Shown here in pieces: positions 1 to 6,955 of a DNA stretch of 17,431 bases. This DNA is from an uncultured Adlercreutzia sp. (GTDB lineage Bacteria > Actinomycetota > Coriobacteriia > Coriobacteriales > Eggerthellaceae), in contig NZ_CAUASN010000046.1 in the NCBI RefSeq assembly GCF_958431955.1, positions 1-17,431 on the forward strand, read 5' to 3'. Positions within the stretch are counted from its first letter, which is position 1. Every line of letters begins with the position of its first letter. The notes beneath the pieces are model-generated. The model was not told the origin of the DNA. It ran no database searches and worked only from the letters and a program-made list of their open reading frames with translations. A program made the position numbers and the translations under genes.

Positions 1-666
1 TTCAACCGCGACGACATGATCCACTCCGCTGTGAACTTCCAGGGCTGCGGCTTGCCCTTCGAGCTGAAGCAGGAGATCGCCGCCGAGGTGTGGGGCGACG
101 CGAGCGCCATCGACCCGGACAAGAACTACACCCCCATGAACGAGTACAAGGCCAACTTCGCCTGGTGGTCCGTGGTCACCGACGTGCTGCACGACTCGCT
201 CACCCTGTGCAACTGGGTGTGGCCGATGACCATGAGCCCCACGGCCGCCCGCGACTACCGCGGCGACTTGGATCTGGAGGCCAAGTTCATGAAGGCCGTC
301 ACCGGCGAGGACGTGACCACCGAGGACCTGTATAAGATGGGCGCGAAGATCACCACCCTGCAGCGCGCCAACACGGCCCGCGGCATGACCGATGCCGCAG
401 GCAACATGGGCACCAACGACTTCCGCGGCATTCACGACGTGGTGACCGAGTGGCCCTTCACCAAGGATCCCGACATCGAGGTGTTCACCGAGGGCACCGA
501 CAAGATGGACAAGGACGACTTCCAGACGGCCCTGACCATGATGTACGAGTGCTTCGGCTGGGATCCGGAGCTCGGCTGCCCCACGGCCGAATGCCTCGAC
601 TACTACGAGATGGGCGACGTGAAGGAAGACCTGGCCGCCCTGGGCCTGCTGCCCGACGCCGAGTAG
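1..666 (+). CDS. Aldehyde:ferredoxin oxidoreductase, C-terminal part (5' end outside window)
   Basis: The frame is open from the first base, so the gene starts upstream; only the last 221 codons are here, ending in TAG at 664-666. The translation resembles the helical C-terminal domains of tungsten/molybdopterin aldehyde:ferredoxin oxidoreductases, which oxidise aldehydes to acids and pass electrons through a [4Fe-4S] cluster. The clearest signature is the stretch LHDSLTLCNW (Cys codon at 208-210). In this family the D-S-L-x-x-C motif supplies the fourth cluster cysteine and lies near the pterin. The other three cysteines would be in the missing upstream part. The acidic, mostly helical tail is usual for the family. 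It is followed by a strong terminator and is convergent with the NifU-like operon. The family call is fairly sure; the substrate is not determinable. Confidence 0.85.
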   Translation, partial: FNRDDMIHSAVNFQGCGLPFELKQEIAAEVWGDASAIDPDKNYTPMNEYKANFAWWSVVTDVLHDSLTLCNWVWPMTMSPTAARDYRGDLDLEAKFMKAVTGEDVTTEDLYKMGAKITTLQRANTARGMTDAAGNMGTNDFRGIHDVVTEWPFTKDPDIEVFTEGTDKMDKDDFQTALTMMYECFGWDPELGCPTAECLDYYEMGDVKEDLAALGLLPDAE

Positions 667-693
667 AGCTCCGAAGAGCTCCCCTTCGTGACG

Positions 694-733
694 AGGCCCC
701 CGCACCGTATCACCGGTGCGGGGGCCTTCTTGT
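694..733 (+). terminator. Rho-independent terminator of the aldehyde oxidoreductase gene
   Basis: A perfect 14-bp GC-rich stem (694-707 with 714-727, 6-nt loop) is followed by a short T-rich run (ttctt). It sits 28 bp after the oxidoreductase stop codon. It also lies just past the end of the convergent minus-strand gene, but there is no T-run on that side, so it probably serves the plus strand mainly. Confidence 0.85.
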
Positions 734-754
734 GCCTGTGCCCGAAAGAGCGGG

Positions 755-1870
755 CTACACGTTGCGCTTGCGCTCCACGGCATCCCACTCGGCCAGCGCC
801 TTGGCGCGAGCCGGGCTCAGATAGGTCGTGGAATAGAAGTACACGTCCCCGTTCGATGCCTCGACGCGCTCGATGTCGTCGGCGCGGCCCTGGGTGCGCG
901 CCTCGGCGAAAGCGGCTTCCACGGCCTCGGCATCCATACGGAAGGGATCGTTGGCCAGGTTCGTGCAGGCCATGGGCCGCGGGTACACCGACGACTCCTC
1001 GCGCACGCACTCGACGAAAGTGGCCACCGGATCGTCCTCGGCAGTCAGAAACGACCAGCGCGCATAGGCGTCGGTCATGGCGGAGGCATCGTAGAGGTAG
1101 TAGCTCGCCTTGCCCATGAGCAGGCGGATGCCGGTACAGTCATAGGGAAGGGGGGCTGGCCCGTCGCCCTCGTTGCTCGCCTCGGTCAGGGGTGGTGGGC
1201 ATTCAGATTCGCTCTCGCGGCTCGTCTCGGTCGGAGATGCCGGGCATTCCGATTCGCTCGGACAGTCCTCGCTTGGTGGAACAGCCCACTGGGCTGTTCC
1301 AGTCGCTGCGGAACTCGCTCGGTCGGAACGTCCGGCATCTCCTCTGGGCTCTTCTGCTGTTGAAGGGTCAGACGGCGATTCCGCTTCGGCTGACATCTCT
1401 TCCTTCGCGAGAGCACCCTTGTGCTTGAAGGGGGAGGCGCCGACGCAGCGGCCGTTGGAGGAGGAGAAGGCCGAATGCACGTGCCGATTCACGGGACGGG
1501 TCGCCTGCGCCGCGCCCTCCCCCGCCGCTGCGGCCCCCTCGGGCACGGGCTCTCCGTGCTCCATGAGCGCGTCGTAGACGGCCATCTCCACATCCTCGGC
1601 CGTCATGGCCGGGGGCACCAGGCCCGCGGCCACCCACTCGCCCGGCTGGGCCAGACGGCCCTCGCGCGTCGCGGTGCGCACGGCATCCAGCACGAGCGCG
1701 ATGGCCCTATCACGCTGCTCGTCCTCGCTCATATCGTCGCTGAAGGGCGACGCCTCGGCGGCTTCCACCGCCACTTCTCCGTGGGGCAGCTCATCGGACA
1801 CGTCCTCGCCGGCCGCCTGGGCCTCGGCGAGCGCGATCACCGCCGCCCGAATCTCGTCTTCCTCGCGCAT
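755..1870 (-). CDS. 371-aa protein of unknown function with C-terminal tandem motif
   Basis: I do not recognise this family with confidence. The ATG at 1870 is chosen because it lies 2 bp after the stop of the upstream NifU-like gene; the longer open frame reads through that gene in another frame. Residues 1-100 are acidic and Ala/Glu-rich. Residues about 110-240 are a Ser/Pro/Glu/Thr-rich linker that contains a palindromic DNA element. Residues about 250-371 form a conserved-looking module in which the pattern YLYDASAMTDAYAR is echoed about 85 residues later by YFYSTTYLSPARAK, suggesting a duplicated fold. No signal peptide or membrane segment is seen. It is co-transcribed with the NifU-like protein and lies beside an aldehyde oxidoreductase. 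A relative of the poorly known accessory proteins of E. coli ydh-type oxidoreductase clusters is one possibility; I could not confirm this. Confidence 0.75.
   Translation of the reverse strand: MREEDEIRAAVIALAEAQAAGEDVSDELPHGEVAVEAAEASPFSDDMSEDEQRDRAIALVLDAVRTATREGRLAQPGEWVAAGLVPPAMTAEDVEMAVYDALMEHGEPVPEGAAAAGEGAAQATRPVNRHVHSAFSSSNGRCVGASPFKHKGALAKEEMSAEAESPSDPSTAEEPRGDAGRSDRASSAATGTAQWAVPPSEDCPSESECPASPTETSRESESECPPPLTEASNEGDGPAPLPYDCTGIRLLMGKASYYLYDASAMTDAYARWSFLTAEDDPVATFVECVREESSVYPRPMACTNLANDPFRMDAEAVEAAFAEARTQGRADDIERVEASNGDVYFYSTTYLSPARAKALAEWDAVERKRNV
1233..1342. repeat. 110-bp imperfect palindrome inside the coding sequence
   Basis: The outer arms are a perfect 11-bp inverted repeat (1233-1243 and 1332-1342, ggagatgccgg). 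The centre is a perfect 10-bp inverted repeat around a 3-nt loop (1278-1287 and 1291-1300, ggaacagccc). The arms between them remain partly complementary. It encodes part of the low-complexity linker of the 371-aa protein on the minus strand without breaking the frame. Beside and inside it, an 18-bp direct repeat with one mismatch (gggcattc[ac]gattcgctc, starting at 1198 and 1242) encodes two Ser-Glu-Ser-Glu-Cys-Pro units. The form is like a REP or MITE-type element. Confidence 0.7.
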
Positions 1871-1872
1871 GG

Positions 1873-2466
1873 CTAGTCCTCCAGCGACTTCATCAGCAGA
1901 TCGTTGCGCGTATCGCGCAGCGAGCAGTGCTCGCACATGAGGCACTCCACGCTGTAGGGAGAGCACGGCACCACCGCATCGAGGGCCGCCAGGTCGGCGC
2001 CCTCCCGCGCAAGGAAGTCGCCCACAAGAGCGCGCACGGCCTCCACCGAGAAGGTGAGCGTGTTCGCCTTGCCCGCAGGCACGCCGTCCACAGCGGCCCG
2101 CACCTCGTCGGTCGTCAGTGCCAGGGCCTCCGAAAGCGTGCGTCCCTCGATCATCGCGCAGGTCACACTCGCGCAGCCGGTCATGGCCAAGCATCCCCGC
2201 GTCTTGAAGCCCGCCGCCTCGATCACGCGCGTTTCCGGATTGACGCGCGCGAACAAGCGGAAGGCCACCTCCCCGCGCTTCGACTTGCCCACCATGGCCT
2301 GGGCGTTGGCCCCTTCGGGCCGCCCCCCGTTACGGTAGTCGGCCACAATGGACAGCAGCTTGTCGGAATAGCCCGTCACCTCGTCCATCGATTCGGTCTG
2401 GTAGGCGTCGGCCGTGCGCAGCAGCACCCGGGTCGGCGGCTCGTGGTAGATATCGCGCTCGCTCAT
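1873..2466 (-). CDS. NifU/IscU-like iron-sulfur scaffold homologue with altered cysteines
   Basis: 197 aa; ATG at 2466 preceded by a good ribosome site (gagagggg, 5 nt spacing). Residues 33-155 follow the NifU N-terminal/IscU fold: YSDKLLSIVADYRN, a GANAQAMVG loop, then GFKTRGCLAMTGCASV and IEGRTLSEAL. IscU scaffolds use three cysteines. Here the first (in the usual A-C-G-D motif) appears replaced by Arg64 and the third (H-C-S) by Phe139; only the middle one (Cys92) is kept, with extra Cys98 and Cys103. A C-terminal extension adds Cys168, Cys175, Cys178 and Cys181, the last three as C-x2-C-x2-C. It may therefore bind a cluster or metal in a new way rather than act as a general scaffold. It is the first gene of an operon with the 371-aa protein, beside a cluster-containing aldehyde oxidoreductase, which suggests a dedicated maturation or electron-transfer role (inference). 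Confidence 0.85.
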   Translation of the reverse strand: MSERDIYHEPPTRVLLRTADAYQTESMDEVTGYSDKLLSIVADYRNGGRPEGANAQAMVGKSKRGEVAFRLFARVNPETRVIEAAGFKTRGCLAMTGCASVTCAMIEGRTLSEALALTTDEVRAAVDGVPAGKANTLTFSVEAVRALVGDFLAREGADLAALDAVVPCSPYSVECLMCEHCSLRDTRNDLLMKSLED

Positions 2467-2758
2467 GGGAACCCCTCTCGTTTAAGCGGCGCGGCGGCGT
2501 CTCTCGCGCGTCGCCGCGTCTCGTGGTTTTCGATTTCATCCAGCCTATCATGACCTTCTCGCGCAGATTACCCTCTTTGAGGAGATGTCATTTTGCAGAT
2601 ACGTAACAAGATGCCGCGCGCCCGCACAATGAGCGGGGAAGGATTATCATGGAGTCAATAGGTCATGCTTGTGCACCTGCACGAGCATCTGAGGAGGGGG
2701 ACGGCCGGGAGAATCGCAGTCGCGATGCGCCGCCTCGCATAAGGAGAAGGAGGGTCCC
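2467..2758. promoter_or_regulatory. Divergent intergenic region between NifU-like operon and LuxR regulator 1
   Basis: 292 bp with no convincing gene. It must hold promoters for both directions, but I see no near-consensus pair. It contains a GC-rich inverted repeat near 2487-2520 (cgcggcg / cgccgcg) that would lie in the leader of the minus-strand operon, and a 24-bp quasi-palindrome at 2665-2688. The ribosome site for the regulator is aaggagaaggaggg at 2741-2754. Confidence 0.5.
2665..2688. promoter_or_regulatory. 24-bp quasi-palindrome, candidate operator
   Basis: Arms of 11 bp (atgcttgtgca and tgcacgagcat) match as an inverted repeat with one mismatch around a 2-bp centre. It lies 70 bp upstream of the start of LuxR regulator 1, in the region shared with the divergent NifU-like operon. 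It could equally be an RNA hairpin in the leader. Confidence 0.45.
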
Positions 2759-4627
2759 ATGGGTGCCCTAATCGCGGGCCTCGTCTCGCGCTTGAAGACG
2801 TTCTGGCCCATGCTGGCCGGCATCGTCTGCGCGCGCACGGCCCTCATCGTCGCCTGCTACGGCAGCTACACCGCCACCGACGACGGCATCTTCACCGACG
2901 GCGCCATGCTCGTCACCTGCATCATCTTCGCCGTAGCGCTCATCGCCCTCGCGCCGTCGCGCCGCGTGCTCAGCGACACCGTCGTGCAGTGGGCGCTTGT
3001 AGGCAGCACCTCGGTGGCGGCCGCCGCCTCGGGCGTGCTCTCCTTTCTAGACGACACCGACCCGACCCTCGGCGGCATCGCCTTCGCCCTCAGCGTCGCC
3101 AGCACACTGGCGCTTTCGCTGTGCATGTTCTACTGGCTGCGCTGCCTGCGCGGCACCGATGAGGTGACCGCCGCGCTCTTCGTGTTCTGCGCGTTCATCG
3201 TCAGCGTCGCCCTCGTCTATTTCATCGCGTTTCTGCCCCTGCGCGCCCAGAACATCCTCGGCTGCGTCCTCATCCTCACCCAGCTGACCTTGGTGGGACC
3301 CGCCTCGCTGCGCGACGGGCTCGCCGCCGATCGGGCCCATCGCCATGCCCGCACGTTCTTCACCTTCGCCCGCAGCCACATCCAGGATGCGCGGTTCCTC
3401 GTGGCCTGCACCGTCGGCATGGGCCTGTTGAGCTTCGTGGACGGGTTCATGCGCGGCTATCCCGACGGGCTGCCCATCACCTTCACGCCGCCGACCCGCT
3501 TCGCCTATGCCCTCTCGGCCATCCTCACCTGCGCTCTGCTGGCGATCTTCGTAGTGCGCCGGCGCGAGCGCGTCATGACCGTCGGCATCTTCGTCACCAT
3601 GCAGGCGCTGGCCGCCGGCGCCCTCGTGCTGTTCGGGGCCTTCCCCTTCCAGTGGGAAATCGGCGCCGTGCTCGTGAACACGCTGAACATCGTCATCTGC
3701 GCCTACTGCTGGTACGTCATCATCGCGTTCACGAACTTCGGCAGCCGCGACCCGTACTTCTACGCCATGGGCGGCTGGGTTGTCTGCTTCGGCGCCCGGT
3801 CCATCGCCCGCATGGTGCTGTACTTCGCCTATCCGCTCACGGGAAACGACCTGCTCATCAACGCGGTGCTCGGAGCACTCATCCTGCTGTCGGCCCAGGT
3901 GGTGCTCGTGCAGTTCCTCCTCGCCGAGCATAAGGAGAACGCCGTGGCGGCCGAGGAGCGCGAGGCCCAGGTGGAAGCCGACCTGCAGCACGCCGAGACC
4001 GAGGTGGCCCGCACCCAGCTGGCCCTCGCCGAGGCCGAGCGGGCCTTAGACAGCGCCGCCCGCGATGCTGCCGAGCACGAGGCGACCCATGTGGCCGAGG
4101 CCGTGGCCGCCGTGCAGAAGGCCGCCTTCGAGGCCGTGACCGCCGCCCAGGCCCAGCGCTGCGTGCACTGCACCGAGGGCTGCTCGCCCGAGCACCCTCT
4201 CGCCCGCACGGACGATGCGGATGCGGGCTCGCATTCGGCGGCTGCACGCGGGGGCACCAGTTCGCAAGCCGCGAGCTCGCAGCCGGCCCTGCACCCCGCG
4301 CAGAGCGCCCCCATCGGCGCCTCGCCCTTGGGCCGGACCCGGCGCGGGGCGGAAGCCGCCGACACCGCGATGCCCACCTCCGCCGACGCCATCATCAGCG
4401 ATCCTTTGCGCGAGCGCGTGCGGGCCATGGGCGAGCAATTCCTCCTCTCCGACCGGGAAGTGGACGTGCTCACCCTGTACGCGCTGGGGTATACTCAGAA
4501 GAAAGTAGCCGACGAGCTGGCCATCACCCCGGCCACGGCTCACAGCCACATCAAGCGCATCTACAGCAAATGCGGCATGCATTCCCGCCAGGAAATCCTC
4601 GAGTACCTGGCCAGCTGGGGCGCCTGA
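2759..4627 (+). CDS. Membrane-bound LuxR-type transcriptional regulator 1, with coiled-coil and Cys motif
   Basis: 622 aa, starting at an ATG after aaggagaaggaggg. Residues 1 to about 385 are strongly hydrophobic with roughly ten to twelve membrane segments (for example the stretch after MGALIAGLVSRLKTFWPMLAG), presumably the sensor. Residues about 388-460 are a charged Ala/Glu-rich coiled coil. Around residues 468-475 is CVHCTEGC (C-x2-C-x3-C), followed by a Ser/Ala/Pro linker to about residue 550. The C-terminal 60 residues (FLLSDREVDVL ... TPATAHSHIKRIYSK) are a typical LuxR/GerE helix-turn-helix. Regulators 2 and 3 here are 471 and 506 aa and lack the coiled coil and Cys motif, so this one has about 120-150 extra residues. 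It is divergent from the NifU-like operon, its likely target. The signal is unknown. Confidence 0.88.
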   Translation: MGALIAGLVSRLKTFWPMLAGIVCARTALIVACYGSYTATDDGIFTDGAMLVTCIIFAVALIALAPSRRVLSDTVVQWALVGSTSVAAAASGVLSFLDDTDPTLGGIAFALSVASTLALSLCMFYWLRCLRGTDEVTAALFVFCAFIVSVALVYFIAFLPLRAQNILGCVLILTQLTLVGPASLRDGLAADRAHRHARTFFTFARSHIQDARFLVACTVGMGLLSFVDGFMRGYPDGLPITFTPPTRFAYALSAILTCALLAIFVVRRRERVMTVGIFVTMQALAAGALVLFGAFPFQWEIGAVLVNTLNIVICAYCWYVIIAFTNFGSRDPYFYAMGGWVVCFGARSIARMVLYFAYPLTGNDLLINAVLGALILLSAQVVLVQFLLAEHKENAVAAEEREAQVEADLQHAETEVARTQLALAEAERALDSAARDAAEHEATHVAEAVAAVQKAAFEAVTAAQAQRCVHCTEGCSPEHPLARTDDADAGSHSAAARGGTSSQAASSQPALHPAQSAPIGASPLGRTRRGAEAADTAMPTSADAIISDPLRERVRAMGEQFLLSDREVDVLTLYALGYTQKKVADELAITPATAHSHIKRIYSKCGMHSRQEILEYLASWGA

Positions 4628-4726
4628 CGACGCTGGGAGCAGCGCACGCCGCCCGACGCGCAGCCGCACGGAACACCGCTCGGCGCCCAGATGCCCCCAG
4701 CACGTCCCGATTGAAAGCGAAGGCCC

Positions 4727-4948
4727 ATGAGCATCAACCCCGAAGACAAGCACCGCGGCAGCCCGACAGGCCCCGCCCTCTACCTGCGTTGGCTCGGCAT
4801 CCTCTGCGCCGTCATGGCGGCCTTCTGCCTCGGTGTGTTCATCATCGGCTACAAAGACCCCAGCTTCGGCCGCATGGCCACCTTCCTAGCGCTGGCCATC
4901 GCCTCCCCCACCCTGCTCTGGCTCTCGAAACGGATGGCGCGCCGATAG
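4727..4948 (+). CDS. Small two-helix membrane protein
   Basis: 73 aa, starting at an ATG with a modest ribosome site (gaagg, 4 nt spacing) about 100 bp after LuxR regulator 1 on the same strand. There is a short polar N-terminus, then two hydrophobic segments (about residues 19-41 and 50-66) separated by GYKDPSFGR, and a basic end (SKRMARR), giving a hairpin with both ends probably inside. No family is recognised. Its position suggests co-expression with regulator 1, possibly as an accessory to its membrane domain, but nothing in the sequence proves this. The gap at 4628-4726 holds no feature I can name. Confidence 0.6.
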   Translation: MSINPEDKHRGSPTGPALYLRWLGILCAVMAAFCLGVFIIGYKDPSFGRMATFLALAIASPTLLWLSKRMARR

Positions 4949-4967
4949 ACAGCGCGGCGCACGCGCC

Positions 4968-4994
4968 AAAAAGCCCCGCGCCGAAGCACGGGGC
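4968..4994 (-). terminator. Rho-independent terminator of FAD reductase 1
   Basis: Read on the minus strand: stem gccccgtgc / gcgcggggc (one G-U pair) with a ttcg tetraloop, followed by a run of five T. It lies about 30 bp after the stop of the minus-strand flavoprotein gene. On the plus strand there is no T-run. Confidence 0.85.
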
Positions 4995-5025
4995 CAAGGG
5001 GAGGGCGAAGATAGCTACGCGATCC

Positions 5026-6705
5026 TTACGCCTCTTTCGCAATAAGCTCGCGGGCGGCAATTCGACCGAACACCATACATTCGGTGATGTTGCCAGAGCC
5101 TTGGTACTTCGATGCCCACAAACTGCCGAACTCGCCCGAGGAGTACAGGTTCGGAATGGGCTGGCCATCCCAGTCGAGAATCTCAGCCTTGGGGCTGCGA
5201 CGCGGACCGCCATCGGTATTCAACACCTCAGGCACGCACTTGATTGCATAGAAGGGCGGGGTCAGTACGGGAGTCAGCTGGTCGGAGGGTCGATGGAACT
5301 GCTCGTCAACGCCCTTCTCGCACGCCGCGTTCCATACGTTCACCGTATTCACCAGTTCGTCAACCGGCACTTCCATGAGCGCTGCCAGCTCCTCGATGGT
5401 GTCGGCCGTCAGCGCGTAGCCCTCGGCCACCGGATCGATAGAGGGGTCGATCTCAGTCTTCTCCGTCTGGCTCTGCAGCGTGTTCTTGCTCACGTCCTTG
5501 CCCTGGTAGGCACCGTAGCGCTTGCCCTCGGCATCGAAGACGAACCAGGTGAGCGGGGGCAGGGGCAGCATACGCCAATCGCCTCCGAAGTTCTGATGCC
5601 CGTGGCGGCAGCCGTAGTGCAGGTCCAGCGGCCCTTCTTCGTTGGGAGCGAACATGGTCGTACCCTCCCATTCCTGGTAAAAGCGCCGCCCGTTGATGCC
5701 CACCACGATTCCTTGAGCCTTCTTAAGGCTGCGATAGGGCATGTAGGTCTCGCCATCCAGGCTCACGCCGTTAGACCAGGCACCGGCGAAGCTGTTCATG
5801 TGCCACATGCTAGCCCCCAACTTCGCGCAGATGCGATGCCCGTCTCCGGTGTTCATGGTGGCGCCCGCCGCGTGCATGTTCTCGAAGGACAGGTAGTCCT
5901 GCAGCATTTCCTGGTCGTTTTCGAAGCCGCCGCAGGTCATGACTACGCCACGACGCGCCTTCACATACACCTCCTTGGAGCCGTCCTCGTAGACACCGCC
6001 GAGCACCGCCTTAGTCGAAGGATCCTGCACAAGAGCGACTAGCGGCGTGTTCACCGTTCGGGTCACCGTGTCACCGTGCTCATCGAGCACAGCGCTCAGA
6101 AACTTGCTGATGTGAGTACGGCTGTCGTCGGCGTTATCCTTTTTGAACTGGCATTTCGAGAACGACTCGGAATGTCCCACCTCGTACCATTCCGCCTTGC
6201 CTTCCTGAGGCGTGATCTTCACATCCTCCTCGGTCATGCCCAGGCCCACCAGCCAATCCCAGTTTTCGGCCGCGCCTTCCGCATATACCTCGTAGAGCGC
6301 CTGGTCCGTGCAGTTGAAGCCTTCCACCAGAGCGAGCATGTACTGCTTGAACCCGTCAACATCCTCGGTAATATGGAACGAGCCGCTGCACACTGGCGAG
6401 TTGCCCGCGCCGATGTTCATGGAGCCCTTCTCCAGCAGAAGCGTGGTCAGCCCGTTGCCCTCCTTGGCCATGGCCACCGCCGTGGCCAAGCCGGCGGCAC
6501 CGGCGCCCACGACAAGCACGTCGTACTCCTCATCCCATTGAATGTCCTCCACCGAGGCCGCCGCCGCGTTGGCGCCCGTCGCGGCCGTAGGCGTCTGGGG
6601 CGCGCACCCCGCAAGGCCCATCGCAGCAGCTCCAGCGAGCACGCCCGCACTTGTCTTCAGGAAATTGCGGCGGGATACTTCCAGGCCCTTGTCGTTCTCA
6701 CTCAT
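5026..6705 (-). CDS. Tat-exported FAD-dependent reductase 1 (fumarate reductase/ketosteroid dehydrogenase superfamily)
   Basis: 559 aa; ATG at 6705 preceded by gaggag. The N-terminus carries a twin-arginine signal (SRRNFLK, Arg12-Arg13), a hydrophobic stretch and a lipobox (LAGC, Cys34), so it is probably an exported lipoprotein. The FAD dinucleotide site VVGAGAAG is at 65-72. A G-R-R-F-x-x-E motif near residue 340 matches the place where fumarate reductase flavoproteins carry their catalytic Arg. Near the C-terminus, NTDGGPRRSP and YSSGEFGSLWASKYQGSGN match the substrate and FAD regions, but the His of the fumarate reductase H-x-T-M-G-G motif and the later substrate Arg are not present by eye. 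Fumarate is therefore unlikely. There is no FMN-binding or haem domain and no cytochrome gene beside it, so the electron donor must lie elsewhere. It is divergent from LuxR regulator 2. Confidence 0.9.
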   Translation of the reverse strand: MSENDKGLEVSRRNFLKTSAGVLAGAAAMGLAGCAPQTPTAATGANAAAASVEDIQWDEEYDVLVVGAGAAGLATAVAMAKEGNGLTTLLLEKGSMNIGAGNSPVCSGSFHITEDVDGFKQYMLALVEGFNCTDQALYEVYAEGAAENWDWLVGLGMTEEDVKITPQEGKAEWYEVGHSESFSKCQFKKDNADDSRTHISKFLSAVLDEHGDTVTRTVNTPLVALVQDPSTKAVLGGVYEDGSKEVYVKARRGVVMTCGGFENDQEMLQDYLSFENMHAAGATMNTGDGHRICAKLGASMWHMNSFAGAWSNGVSLDGETYMPYRSLKKAQGIVVGINGRRFYQEWEGTTMFAPNEEGPLDLHYGCRHGHQNFGGDWRMLPLPPLTWFVFDAEGKRYGAYQGKDVSKNTLQSQTEKTEIDPSIDPVAEGYALTADTIEELAALMEVPVDELVNTVNVWNAACEKGVDEQFHRPSDQLTPVLTPPFYAIKCVPEVLNTDGGPRRSPKAEILDWDGQPIPNLYSSGEFGSLWASKYQGSGNITECMVFGRIAARELIAKEA

Positions 6706-6955
6706 AATCGGCTCCTCATCTATATCGTGGAAGGCCTTGATCTTCGCGGCCTCCCCTCCTCCGCTCCCCTTTCGGTTCGCGCTTCGATGGAGTGCACTTT
6801 ACGGCGCTCCAGCAGCCCGCAAAACGCCCCAATCGGGGCAAAATCAGCCGATTTTCTTGTCGCCCGAATCGGGTCAATTATCGTTTTCCCTGTTCAGCGT
6901 CCTGGTCTAAAGCAATACCCCATGGCATAATGCAAAGCAAATCAGGGAGGAAATC
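6706..6955. promoter_or_regulatory. Divergent control region with paired operator-like sites
   Basis: 250 bp without a gene, between FAD reductase 1 and LuxR regulator 2. Two near-identical 12-mers, gcccCaatcggg at 6826-6837 and gcccGaatcggg at 6862-6873, lie 36 bp apart. The first extends to gcccc-aatc-ggggc (6826-6839) and the second contains the perfect palindrome cccga-a-tcggg (6863-6873). Between them is a third inverted repeat, aaaatc-agcc-gatttt (6840-6855). Sites of this form are candidate operators for the adjacent LuxR-type regulator. A weak -10-like cataat (6926-6931) precedes the plus-strand gene; I see no good -35. Confidence 0.55.

Noticed and set aside
694..727. Possible CRISPR repeat or riboswitch from the long GC-rich inverted repeats
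   Set aside because: Each such repeat occurs once, just after a stop codon and with a T-run; they are ordinary terminators. No array of spaced repeats exists in the window.
1871..2194. N-terminal extension of the 371-aa protein into the NifU-like gene
   Set aside because: The extension is an out-of-frame shadow of the NifU-like coding sequence; the ATG at 1870 is 2 bp after that gene's stop, a normal operon junction.
2649..2771. A 40-codon frame overlapping the start of LuxR regulator 1, with a fair ribosome site
   Set aside because: The peptide is Arg-rich and unstructured, and its end reads the regulator's ribosome site and start out of frame. A leader role is possible but I cannot support it.
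4570..6042. A 490-codon plus-strand frame over the end of regulator 1, the small membrane protein and FAD reductase 1
   Set aside because: It crosses three real genes on both strands, passes through a terminator and shows no domain.
5026..6705. Calling the two flavoproteins fumarate reductases
   Set aside because: The conserved His and Arg that bind fumarate are not seen at the expected positions, so only the superfamily can be named.
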